14,248 nucleotides of DNA, taken from positions 1 through 14,248 of the forward strand of contig JBLIOB010000092.1 of NCBI GenBank assembly GCA_047639575.1. Direction: 5' to 3'. The number at the start of each line of letters is the position of its first letter. Within the stretch, counting starts at the first letter, position 1. Shown in pieces: positions 7,206-13,694 of this stretch. The stretch comes from JBLIOB01 sp047639575. GTDB lineage: Bacteria; Bacteroidota; Bacteroidia; Flavobacteriales_D; Parvicellaceae. Under the pieces are notes generated by a model, which was not told where the DNA came from, did no database searches, and was given only the letters and a program-made list of their open reading frames with translations. Made by a program: the position numbers and the translations under genes.

Positions 7206-7257
7206 AGCTCAATTGATGAATTGAACTTGTGACGCAAAAACATAATAAGGTAACCGT

Positions 7258-7836
7258 TTAGGCTTTTATAACGGGGTGAAATTTGTTATGGAAAGCTCGT
7301 AAACGCTTACGTGCACGTAGTAATTTCATTTTTAATGCTGGCATTGAGTCAATGCTAAGAATGTATTGAATTCGCTCTAATTCCATCCCTTCCCAATATT
7401 TTAAAATAATAATGGCTTTGTCGGCAGGTTTAAGCAATTCGAGAAGCAATGTTAGCCGTTCTTTATGCAGCTCCATTATTTTTATTACTTCTTCTTCATT
7501 ATTTTCTTCTGGAATTTCCAGTAATTCCGCCCAATCATCGAAACGAATACGCTTGTGTTTTCTAAGATAATCAATACAATGGTTGTAAGTAATGGAATAT
7601 AACCAAGTACTGAATTTGGCATCTCCTTTATATGTAGTTAGCGCCTGCATAGCTTTCATCAGAATATCCTGTGTATGATCTTCCGCAATGATGGCATTGT
7701 GAGTCATTCCCAAACATTTACTATAAACCTTTTCCCGATAACGTTCATAGAGGGAACCAAAATATTTGCTCTCACCATTGATTATTAGTTCTACCAATTG
7801 TTCGTCTGTATATTCCGCTTTCTTTCTTATTGCCAT
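7258..7836 (-). CDS. RNA polymerase sigma factor, ECF subfamily
   Basis: ECF sigma factors direct RNA polymerase to stress or envelope promoters. The start at 7836 (MAIRKKAEYTDEQLVELI) gives 192 residues; the frame also allows a start at 7854 (MVALCF), which adds nothing family-like. Region 2 spans about residues 20-90 (YERYREKVYSKCLGMT, AEDHTQDILMKAM, KFSTWLYSITYNHCIDYLRK). An acidic linker (EIPEENNEEE) leads to region 4 in the last about 60 residues (LKPADKAIIILKYWEGMELERI, ALKMKLLRARKRLR). No anti-sigma gene is adjacent: the next gene downstream is a USP and the upstream side is divergent. It probably leads the minus-strand stress/ion unit. A TAGCTTTG box at 7850-7843 matches the -7 consensus but lies only six bases before the ATG, so its use is doubtful. 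Confidence 0.93.
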   Translation of the reverse strand: MAIRKKAEYTDEQLVELIINGESKYFGSLYERYREKVYSKCLGMTHNAIIAEDHTQDILMKAMQALTTYKGDAKFSTWLYSITYNHCIDYLRKHKRIRFDDWAELLEIPEENNEEEVIKIMELHKERLTLLLELLKPADKAIIILKYWEGMELERIQYILSIDSMPALKMKLLRARKRLRAFHNKFHPVIKA

Positions 7837-8143
7837 AAAGCACAAAGCTACCAATTAATTTATCTATCAGACATTCCAACTTTCTGGAAAAGAAGAAGTA
7901 TCAAAATCATTCTTCGGATTAATGCAGCTGATCAATAGAATTACTTAAAACTGCTATAAAAATGAGACTCCTTGGGGCACGGAAAAGAATACAGGCCTTA
8001 TGTGATCGATTTCAATTATCAATTTAATCACGATCCTATATACTGCCACATCAAAAAACAATAATTTATTTTTTGACATGAATCCTTTATCTGAAAGGGC
8101 TAGGAGGTTTTCACACCCTCGTAATGCGTTTTATTTAAAAAAA

Positions 8144-8155
8144 ATAAGTGACCAC
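8144..8155 (+). repeat. 12-bp direct repeat ATAAGTGACCAC, copy 1
   Basis: It is an exact match to the copy at 8199-8210, 55 bp apart start to start (about five helical turns), upstream of rimK. The arrangement suggests a pair of operator sites, but no binding protein can be named. Confidence 0.6.
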
Positions 8156-8198
8156 TAGTATATTTCGAGTCCTAATATCGAACACATAACAGATTATT

Positions 8199-8210
8199 AT
8201 AAGTGACCAC
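8199..8210 (+). repeat. 12-bp direct repeat ATAAGTGACCAC, copy 2
   Basis: This is the second exact copy, ending 45 bp before the rimK start codon, so it probably lies within or next to the promoter or leader. The sequence flanking the two copies differs, so only the 12-mer is shared. Confidence 0.6.
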
Positions 8211-8255
8211 AAACAAAATAAGACCAACTTCTCTAAAGAGGAAAAAAATTAAACC

Positions 8256-9134
8256 ATGAAAATCGTAATTTTATCAAGAAATAAGAAACTATACTCTACA
8301 CGGAGAATTATAGAAGCAGGCGAAGCTAAAGGACATGAAATGATCGTGATCGATCCCTTAAAGTGCAATATTGAAATTGAAAAAAAGAATCCTAAAATAT
8401 ACTATAACGGGGAGTATCTAACGGAAATAGATGCTGTAATTCCTCGTATTGGTGCGTCCATCACTTTCTTTGGGACCGCACTTGTTCGTCAATTTGAGAT
8501 GATGAAAGTCTTTACCGCCACTGAATCTCAAGCCTTGGTGCGATCAAGAGATAAACTACGGAGTTTACAGATTTTATCAAGAGCGGGAGTTGGTTTGCCC
8601 AAAACGGTGTTTACTGACTCTGCCAAAGATGCAGGTCACGTTATAGACTCAGTTGGAGGTGCGCCATTAGTAATTAAATTATTAGAAGGTACACAAGGCC
8701 TTGGAGTAGTTTTGGCGGACACTAAAAACGCGGGAGAATCTATTCTAGAGGCGTTTAACGGTCTAAAAGCAAGAGTAATTGCTCAAGAATTTATTGCCGA
8801 AGCAGGTGGTGCCGATATACGAGTGTTCATTATTGATGGAGTTGTAATTGGAGCCATGAAACGTCAGGGTAAAGAGGGGGAGTTCCGATCTAATTTGCAT
8901 AGAGGAGGAAGTGCAAATATTGTCACACTAACAGATGAGGAAGAAAATACAGCGCTTCGTGCAGCGAGAGCATTGGGACTTGGAATAGCTGGTGTAGATT
9001 TGCTTCAATCAAATAAAGGGCCGTTGGTTTTAGAGGTGAATTCTTCTCCAGGCCTGGAAGGCATTGAAGCGGCCACAGAAAAGGACATTGCTACTCAAAT
9101 CATTAAATATGTGGAGAGAAATGCAGACAACTAG
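8256..9134 (+). CDS. rimK: RimK family ATP-grasp alpha-L-glutamate ligase
   Basis: RimK uses ATP to add glutamate residues, in E. coli to the C-terminus of ribosomal protein S6. The 292-residue length fits the family (E. coli about 300). An N-terminal pre-ATP-grasp domain (MKIVILSRNKKLYSTRR; DAVIPRIGAS at about 59-68) is followed by the ATP-grasp fold. K141 and the glycine-rich loop EGTQGLGV (144-151) bind ATP, QEFIAEAGGADIRVFI (about 177-192) contributes nucleotide and substrate contacts, and LEVNSSPGLEGIE (259-271) carries the metal-binding Glu and Asn. An AGAGG sequence lies upstream of the ATG, with a rather long spacing. It is the first gene of a three-gene unit, overlapping the next gene by 14 bp. 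Whether S6 or another protein is the substrate here cannot be read from the sequence. Confidence 0.95.
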   Translation: MKIVILSRNKKLYSTRRIIEAGEAKGHEMIVIDPLKCNIEIEKKNPKIYYNGEYLTEIDAVIPRIGASITFFGTALVRQFEMMKVFTATESQALVRSRDKLRSLQILSRAGVGLPKTVFTDSAKDAGHVIDSVGGAPLVIKLLEGTQGLGVVLADTKNAGESILEAFNGLKARVIAQEFIAEAGGADIRVFIIDGVVIGAMKRQGKEGEFRSNLHRGGSANIVTLTDEEENTALRAARALGLGIAGVDLLQSNKGPLVLEVNSSPGLEGIEAATEKDIATQIIKYVERNADN

Positions 9135-10092
9135 TATTGAAGTATTAGGAAAGGTTATTTCACGTGGCAAAGGTTTACAGCTAAATTTAGACATTGCAAA
9201 ACTACATACTCGAACCAAAATTGAAGTACCCATTATCATTGAGCGGGCCAAAGAAGAAGGCCCTACAATTCTAATCACTGCAGGTATTCATGGTGATGAA
9301 GTAAACGGTATAGAAATCGTAAGGCAATTGGTATCTAAAGGATATAACAAGCCAGAGAAAGGTATGGTCATTTGTATTCCTGTTGTGAATGTTTTTGGTT
9401 TTCTAAACCAAAGTCGCCAATTTCCAGATGGAAGAGATTTGAATAGAGTCTTTCCGGGAACAAAAAGGGGTTCTTTAGCAAGTATTTTTGCTTACCACTT
9501 AATGAAAGAAATAGTGCCGCTTGCAGATTATTGTCTAGATTTTCATACTGGTGGAGCAAATCGTTTTAATGCAGCACAAGTTCGAATCAACAATGGTGAT
9601 AGTGAAAGTTTAGAGTTAGCAAAAATTTTTGGCGCCCCATTTATAGTTGAATCACAACAGAGAAAGAAATCATATAGAGAATCTGCGATTAAATTGGGTA
9701 AAAAAGTGCTGTTATATGAGGGTGGAAAATCACTAGATTTTGACGAAGACATTACTAATACTGGTGTTACCGGAGCGTTAAATGTCATGGATCATCTGGG
9801 AATTCGAAATTTCAAGAAAGAACTTGTAAAAGTGACTAACACCAACAAATCAGTCCCTATAGTAATTGGTAAATCTAAGTGGATCAGAGCAGGATATTCT
9901 GGAATGTTCCGGTCTAATGCTATGTTGGGTAAACTGTATGAAAAAGGAGATAAATTAGGAAGTATTTCAGATCCGTTTGGTTTTTTTGAAAGAGATATAA
10001 AGGCCCCTAATAAAGGCTATATTTTTTGTTTAAATCATGCGCCCATTGTAAATAAGGGTGATGCTATCTTTCATATATCAATTGAGGAATAA
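9121..10092 (+). CDS. Succinylglutamate desuccinylase/aspartoacylase-family zinc hydrolase
   Basis: Members are zinc-dependent hydrolases that cut N-acyl or amide bonds of acidic amino acids. The protein has 323 residues from ATG 9121. An earlier in-frame start at 9064 lies deep inside rimK and gives an unfamily-like extension, so 9121 (MQTTSIEVLG) is preferred; a GGAG precedes it. Zinc ligands are visible as H57 and E60 in AGIHGDE and H142 in DFHTGG. Substrate-binding DLNRVFPG is at 106-113, and E200 in LLYEGG is a plausible catalytic Glu. The C-terminal beta domain ends LNHAPIVNKGDAIFHI, a pattern of the Bacteroidota subgroup. Start-stop overlap with rimK implies translational coupling. Sitting between a glutamate ligase and a RimB-like protease, it may trim or release glutamyl groups; that role is inference. 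Confidence 0.9.
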   Translation: MQTTSIEVLGKVISRGKGLQLNLDIAKLHTRTKIEVPIIIERAKEEGPTILITAGIHGDEVNGIEIVRQLVSKGYNKPEKGMVICIPVVNVFGFLNQSRQFPDGRDLNRVFPGTKRGSLASIFAYHLMKEIVPLADYCLDFHTGGANRFNAAQVRINNGDSESLELAKIFGAPFIVESQQRKKSYRESAIKLGKKVLLYEGGKSLDFDEDITNTGVTGALNVMDHLGIRNFKKELVKVTNTNKSVPIVIGKSKWIRAGYSGMFRSNAMLGKLYEKGDKLGSISDPFGFFERDIKAPNKGYIFCLNHAPIVNKGDAIFHISIEE

Positions 10093-10119
10093 TTGAAGCC
10101 TTGATTTAAAGCGAAATCA

Positions 10120-10562
10120 ATGAATGAATTGAAGACACAACAACTGAAAATTATTGGAAGTGAAGAATGGTGTTCACTTGGTGAGTTAAAATGCCTGCTA
10201 TCTTGGCTAGAATTGATTCTGGAGCAAAAACATCATCAATACAAGCAACTGATATTGAACTAATCAAGAAAAATAATGAAAGTTGGGTTCGTTTTGTTGT
10301 CTACCCAATTCAAAAAAACAATGTAATAAGAGTTCATTGTAAAGCCAAACTAGTGGGTAAACGATCTATTAAAGGATCCTTTGGTATTTCTGAAGAAAGA
10401 ATTATTATTAAGACCCCAATAACTATAGCAGACGACACTTTTGAAATAGAGGTTTCTTTAGCCAATCGAAACAGGATGGAATTTAGAATGCTTCTAGGAC
10501 GTGAAGCCATGGTCGATCGTTTTTTAATTAACCCTGGTCAAAAACATATTCACAAAAAGTGA
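10120..10562 (+). pseudogene. RimB-like (RimK-associated) aspartyl protease, frameshifted
   Basis: Relatives are small retropepsin-fold proteases, often called ATP-dependent zinc proteases, encoded with RimK and thought to act on the glutamylated target. ATG 10120 opens a frame encoding MNELKTQQLKIIGSEEWCSL, the usual family N-terminus (IIG-EEW-L), down to GELK at 10190. The rest of the domain is in another frame from 10191: RIDSGAKTSS (active-site D-S-G-A), WVRFVVYPIQ and FRMLLGREAM, ending at 10562. Adding one A to the four-A run at 10188-10191 would join the two into a protein of about 147 residues, the normal family length. So either one base was lost, as a mutation or sequencing error, or slippage restores the frame. 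A shortened protein could start at ATG 10191 (123 residues), but it would lack the first strand. Confidence 0.8.
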
Positions 10563-10709
10563 TAACTCCTCAATTCCCCGCTGGACATGTTTTTTAGCTT
10601 TTAAACCGACCTGATATTGGCGATGTAAATCCTTTTCAAAACTTCAGATAAATTGACTATGGACAGGATTGATTTTTTCTTCTCCTGAACGTATCTCAAT
10701 TTAGATGAC

Positions 10710-10955
10710 TTAAACAATGAGAACTCTGCATATTCGAATAACTCTGCATTGCTTTAGAATGATTTGCCTATCAGTTATACCCCATATACTCGTCTCAACT
10801 TGCTTTGCACCTTCGATATCTTCAAAAGTAATTTTCATCTTTAAGTGTTCTATATTTCCAAGGGAAAGTACCCATTGCAGATTTAGCGCTCTATTTACCT
10901 GCTCTATTTTGGATGGCAAAACATCATCAGATGGATAATGAAGGTGATTGATCAA
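10710..10955 (-). CDS. Small conserved-looking hypothetical protein
   Basis: This 81-residue frame starts at TTG 10955 inside the last codons of the HAD gene (29-bp overlap) and ends at TAA 10712-10710. No ATG exists before the middle of the frame, and the frame is open a few codons further upstream, so the start is uncertain. The sequence looks protein-like: LPSKIEQVNRALNLQWVLSL (amphipathic helix), then HLKMKITFEDIEGAKQVETSIW and ITDRQIILKQ, a beta-rich pattern I associate from memory with short Bacteroidota proteins of about 75-80 residues. I cannot name a function. Its position suggests co-expression with the HAD protein. An overlapping plus-strand frame (10717-10938) is judged a shadow. 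Confidence 0.5.
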   Translation of the reverse strand: MINHLHYPSDDVLPSKIEQVNRALNLQWVLSLGNIEHLKMKITFEDIEGAKQVETSIWGITDRQIILKQCRVIRICRVLIV

Positions 10956-11658
10956 CCCGGTTCCGGCTAAACTGCGTTTTAATGCAGATTAGTTCTTTGC
11001 TAGCAAACGTTTTGTTTATTATCTCAAGTGCCTCCATTATGAAGGCGCTTGATTCGATTTTTATAGCATTACCACCAGCTTGTAAAACAGGGTTGATATC
11101 TTTATCCATTCTATCCCCTACAATCAATACGTTTTCAATTTTAATACTTAGGCCTGAACAAAGGTCGGGATAAATGGTAAACTGTGAAGATACTTTTCTA
11201 TGACCATTTTCCATGCCAATAATAGAATCGAAAATATTACAAATTCCGATTGCACTTAAAGTTCTTTCTATTTGCTTTAAATAGCTGTCGGTATATAAAA
11301 CTGTATAAAAATGTTTTGATATTGCCATGAGTTTCTCGACCAATTGTTGATTTGGTGCGTGAATTCTTTCGAATTCAAATAATGGGTCATTATCCCGGTG
11401 TTTGTAAAAATCATATTTATTCAGTGCTGGAAATAATCCAAAAGCTTCATCAGTACCAACCGAAAAGTGTTCTGGCAATGAATAACCGAGTATTTTTTCC
11501 AAATATTGATTTCGGTATTCAATATGATACGGGTGAATGGAAGTTCTGGTGGTTAATGTTCCATGCAGATCAAAAACAATCAACCGAATGTCTGAAGAAT
11601 TAAAAAAAGTTAACACCTTTTTTTCTTCTCTTGCCGGTTCTATTTCATAAATCGACAT
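10927..11658 (-). CDS. HAD-superfamily hydrolase-like protein with DxH motif I
   Basis: This 243-residue cytoplasmic protein has the four HAD motifs. Motif I is VFDLHGTLT (nucleophile D30). Motif II is LYTDS (T123 or S125). Motif III is probably K155 in NGHRKVS. Motif IV is VGDRMDKD (D182 and D187). A cap insert lies between motifs I and II (about residues 40-110). The second motif I residue, normally the Asp general acid/base of HAD phosphatases, is His32. That may change the reaction or make it slow, so calling it a phosphatase is unsafe. Nucleophilic substitution chemistry remains possible, since D30 and the metal-site Asp residues are present. It is the first gene of a short minus-strand unit with the small gene overlapping its end. 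Two TTCAGA repeats with 11-bp spacing lie about 100 bp upstream, suggesting control by the response regulator next door. Confidence 0.85.
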   Translation of the reverse strand: MSIYEIEPAREEKKVLTFFNSSDIRLIVFDLHGTLTTRTSIHPYHIEYRNQYLEKILGYSLPEHFSVGTDEAFGLFPALNKYDFYKHRDNDPLFEFERIHAPNQQLVEKLMAISKHFYTVLYTDSYLKQIERTLSAIGICNIFDSIIGMENGHRKVSSQFTIYPDLCSGLSIKIENVLIVGDRMDKDINPVLQAGGNAIKIESSAFIMEALEIINKTFASKELICIKTQFSRNRVDQSPSLSI

Positions 11659-11759
11659 TTCTTTTAGTTTATGTTTGCTAACTTTTCTAAACTTCCAATT
11701 ATATCATTTTTCATGGTCGCTCATGTTATTTAATGTAAAGGTGAGACTATGATACAATA

Positions 11760-11781
11760 GTTTTTCTGAAGAAAGTCTGAA
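11760..11781 (-). promoter_or_regulatory. Two 11-bp tandem TTCAGA units upstream of HAD gene
   Basis: Read on the minus strand, TTCAGACTTTC (11781-11771) is followed directly by TTCAGAAAAAC (11770-11760). The second unit ends about 100 nt before the HAD start codon. The preceding 11 bases (ACTGACTTTTC) may be a degenerate third unit. Motif, spacing and orientation relative to the gene match the array upstream of the USP gene at 12699-12742. Confidence 0.6.
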
Positions 11782-11880
11782 GAAAAGTCAGTCGGAATAA
11801 AGATTCTGAGACAGCATTTAAATACAGATTTTAATCATCTTGAATGAGAAGTGGTAAGATTTGGTTCTGGGTTAATTTTG

Positions 11881-12567
11881 TTAAGGTATTTCTTCAACAC
11901 TAAATTTATACCCGATTCCGTGAACCGTTTTTATAGGGTCAATTCCACCGGCTTTCAATAACTTCTTTCGCAAGTTTTTAAGGTGTGAATAAATGATGTC
12001 GGCAGACTCAGACTGATCCACGTAATCTCCCCAAATATAATCTGCTATGGATTGCTTGGTAACCACCTTATTCTTATTGATTACCAGATATGCCAATAAA
12101 TCATATTCCTTTTTTGTAAGCGCCACCTGATTTCCCTTAATAAAGGCTTCATTGGCTGAATAGTCCAGTTTTAAGTCTCCAAATACTACTGTGTTGTTTC
12201 CATCGGCATTATTTCTTCTCACTATTGAGCGAATTCTTGCGTTCAATTCCGATAGGTGAAAAGGCTTTGTAAGATAATCATCAGCTCCTATTTCCAAGCC
12301 GTCTAATTTATCATCAAGCTCACTATTTGCCGACAGAATGAGCACCCCCGTATTGGATTTTTTTCGTTTTAATTTCCGCAAGATCTCAAGTCCACTGCCA
12401 TCAGGAAGATTAACGTCAAGAACTAGACAGTCGTATTGATGAGAATCTATCAACTCGAGACCATCTTTAATCGTTTTCGCTCGCTCTACCCGATATCCAA
12501 GAGAATCAAAATAAAATAGCATTGAGCGCAACAAATCTTTATCATCTTCTATAAGTAGTAGTTTCAT
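11881..12567 (-). CDS. OmpR/PhoB-family response regulator (orphan)
   Basis: This is a two-component transcription regulator of 228 residues. The receiver domain (about 1-118) has the acidic pocket E7-D8-D9, phospho-acceptor D51 in VLDVNLPDGSG, the conserved switch Ser/Thr region ILSA and K101 in LTKPF. The C-terminal winged helix (about 125-225) shows LTKKEYDLLAYLV, the DNA-recognition helix region SADIIYSHLKNLRKKL and the wing HGIGYKF. Such regulators bind tandem direct repeats of about 10-11 bp. No histidine kinase gene is adjacent, so its partner is encoded elsewhere, possibly by the partial TPR protein's type; that link is speculative. The 233-bp gap to the divergent USP gene contains four 11-bp repeats suited to this family. 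Autoregulation is possible. Confidence 0.95.
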   Translation of the reverse strand: MKLLLIEDDKDLLRSMLFYFDSLGYRVERAKTIKDGLELIDSHQYDCLVLDVNLPDGSGLEILRKLKRKKSNTGVLILSANSELDDKLDGLEIGADDYLTKPFHLSELNARIRSIVRRNNADGNNTVVFGDLKLDYSANEAFIKGNQVALTKKEYDLLAYLVINKNKVVTKQSIADYIWGDYVDQSESADIIYSHLKNLRKKLLKAGGIDPIKTVHGIGYKFSVEEIP

Positions 12568-12698
12568 TCAGGGAATGTAACTAAAAATAATCTCCTCGCC
12601 TTGGAGGTTTTACTATAACGACCTAAACGATTTTTTTTATGCAAAACCTTGCTCCGCTGAAATACTTACAAAAACAATTCTCAGGGATATTGTAAAAG

Positions 12699-12742
12699 TT
12701 CAGAAGTAATTCAGAATTGCTACAGAAGAAGTGCAGATTGAA
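12699..12742 (+). promoter_or_regulatory. Four-unit 11-bp direct-repeat operator candidate
   Basis: Four contiguous 11-bp units share T-x-CAGA: TTCAGAAGTAA (12699), TTCAGAATTGC (12710), TACAGAAGAAG (12721) and TGCAGATTGAA (12732). CAGA occurs in all four at exactly 11-bp spacing, so every unit faces the same side of the helix. The array ends 58 bp before the USP start codon and lies in the divergent region shared with an OmpR/PhoB-type regulator. Confidence 0.65.
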
Positions 12743-12800
12743 AGCTGCAATTTTACAGCATAAATGAATTGAAGAAAAAAATCAAGAGTAAAAAAGGATC

Positions 12801-13691
12801 ATGAAGAAAATTTTATTCCCATATGAATCCATTGGATCTGAAGAAAATGCATTTATTCACGCGGCTGAATTTGCTCAAAAATACAACGCAGAATTAATCA
12901 TTCTACATGCATTTACTTTTCCAGTAGATGATAATATCTCTCAAGAAAAATATCAAACCAAACTTCGTGAAAGATGGATTGATGTGACTCACGAAATTGG
13001 GGCGTTAAAAAGAGTGTTTATGCAAGATTATTTGCATGGAGATCGCATTAATTTTCGATTTTCCTACACCATTGTATTTGGGAAATTGATACCAGAATTA
13101 CATCACTGTTTGAAAACGGAGAAAGTTGATCTTTTAGTACTGAGCACGCCTTATTTTGACGAAGAGCGATCTGTTTTGACAGGAAGTTCCTTGCAGAGCT
13201 TACTGGAGAAAATAAAAGTCCCAGTGCTTACCGTGCCTGCTAATCATAAGTACGAGCCTATAAAGAAAATTGCTTATGCAACCGATTTGAAAAGGGTTAA
13301 AGGCAGTGCAGATATGCTAACACTCGTAGAAGATTTGGCGAAACGCTTTAAGGCCAAGCTCAATTTCGTTCACATTTCAATGGATGGGAAATTATCTGAA
13401 GTAAACGATAAGCTGACACTTCGTTTGATGGAATCCAAAGTTAAACTCCATCCTGAATTATTTTCATTTGAAGTATATCGGTGCGATTCAGCATTGAAAG
13501 GAATGAGCGAATTCGTGAAGAGAAGAAATGTTGATATGGTAGTTGTAATTCGCCAAACTCGCAATTTTTTTGAATCAATGTTTCATGAGAGTTTTTCAAA
13601 TCAAATTAGTGTATACTCGAAAGAACCCGTTCTTATTTTAAATGACGGCACCATTCTGACAGAGGATTTCTTAAACCAAAATAAAAATTAA
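12801..13691 (+). CDS. Universal stress protein, two USP domains
   Basis: The protein has 296 residues and tandem UspA folds. Domain 1 starts MKKILFPYESIGSEENAFIHA and ends KIKVPVLTVPANHKY. Domain 2 starts IKKIAYATDLKRV and ends SKEPVLILND. Neither domain has the glycine-rich ATP motif; VIRQTRNFFESMFHESF replaces it in domain 2. It is a paralogue of the USP at 6339-7205 (shared layout, FESLFHDEF against FESMFHESF). AGGA lies five bases before the ATG, a rather good ribosome-binding site for this phylum. The next USP gene begins three bases after its stop, so the two form an operon. The four 11-bp repeats upstream suggest that the divergent response regulator controls it. Confidence 0.93.
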   Translation: MKKILFPYESIGSEENAFIHAAEFAQKYNAELIILHAFTFPVDDNISQEKYQTKLRERWIDVTHEIGALKRVFMQDYLHGDRINFRFSYTIVFGKLIPELHHCLKTEKVDLLVLSTPYFDEERSVLTGSSLQSLLEKIKVPVLTVPANHKYEPIKKIAYATDLKRVKGSADMLTLVEDLAKRFKAKLNFVHISMDGKLSEVNDKLTLRLMESKVKLHPELFSFEVYRCDSALKGMSEFVKRRNVDMVVVIRQTRNFFESMFHESFSNQISVYSKEPVLILNDGTILTEDFLNQNKN

Positions 13692-13694
13692 ATC

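Larger units (their letters stand above)
7837..8255. promoter_or_regulatory. Divergent intergenic region, sigma factor / rimK
   Basis: This 419-bp AT-rich region must contain promoters for the sigma-factor unit (-) and the rimK unit (+). No ORF is convincing. Visible structure: an inverted repeat TTCCA/TGGAA at 7874-7889, a small hairpin CCTTT/AAAGG at 8084-8098, and two exact copies of ATAAGTGACCAC near rimK. TATATTTC at 8159-8166 is a near match to the -7 consensus on the rimK strand. I see no riboswitch that I recognise. Confidence 0.5.

Noticed and set aside
9064..9120. Longer start for the aspartoacylase-like gene
   Set aside because: It would overlap rimK by about 70 bp and add a Lys/Arg-rich segment not seen in the family; 9121 is better.
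9030..9278. Minus-strand 82-residue frame
   Set aside because: It is antisense to the rimK/hydrolase junction, which has strong coding evidence on the plus strand.
9368..9788. Two minus-strand frames within the hydrolase gene
   Set aside because: They are shadows of a gene with intact zinc motifs.
10722..10751. Direct repeat AACTCTGCAT, two copies about 19 bp apart
   Set aside because: It falls within the coding end of the small gene and corresponds to a CRVIRICRV-type coding repeat; there is no reason to see a regulatory site.
10717..10938. Plus-strand 73-residue frame opposite the small gene
   Set aside because: It is Cys/Ser/Phe-rich with no motif; the minus-strand frame reads more like a protein and fits the HAD operon.
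13370..13564. Minus-strand 64-residue frame
   Set aside because: It is antisense to the USP gene.
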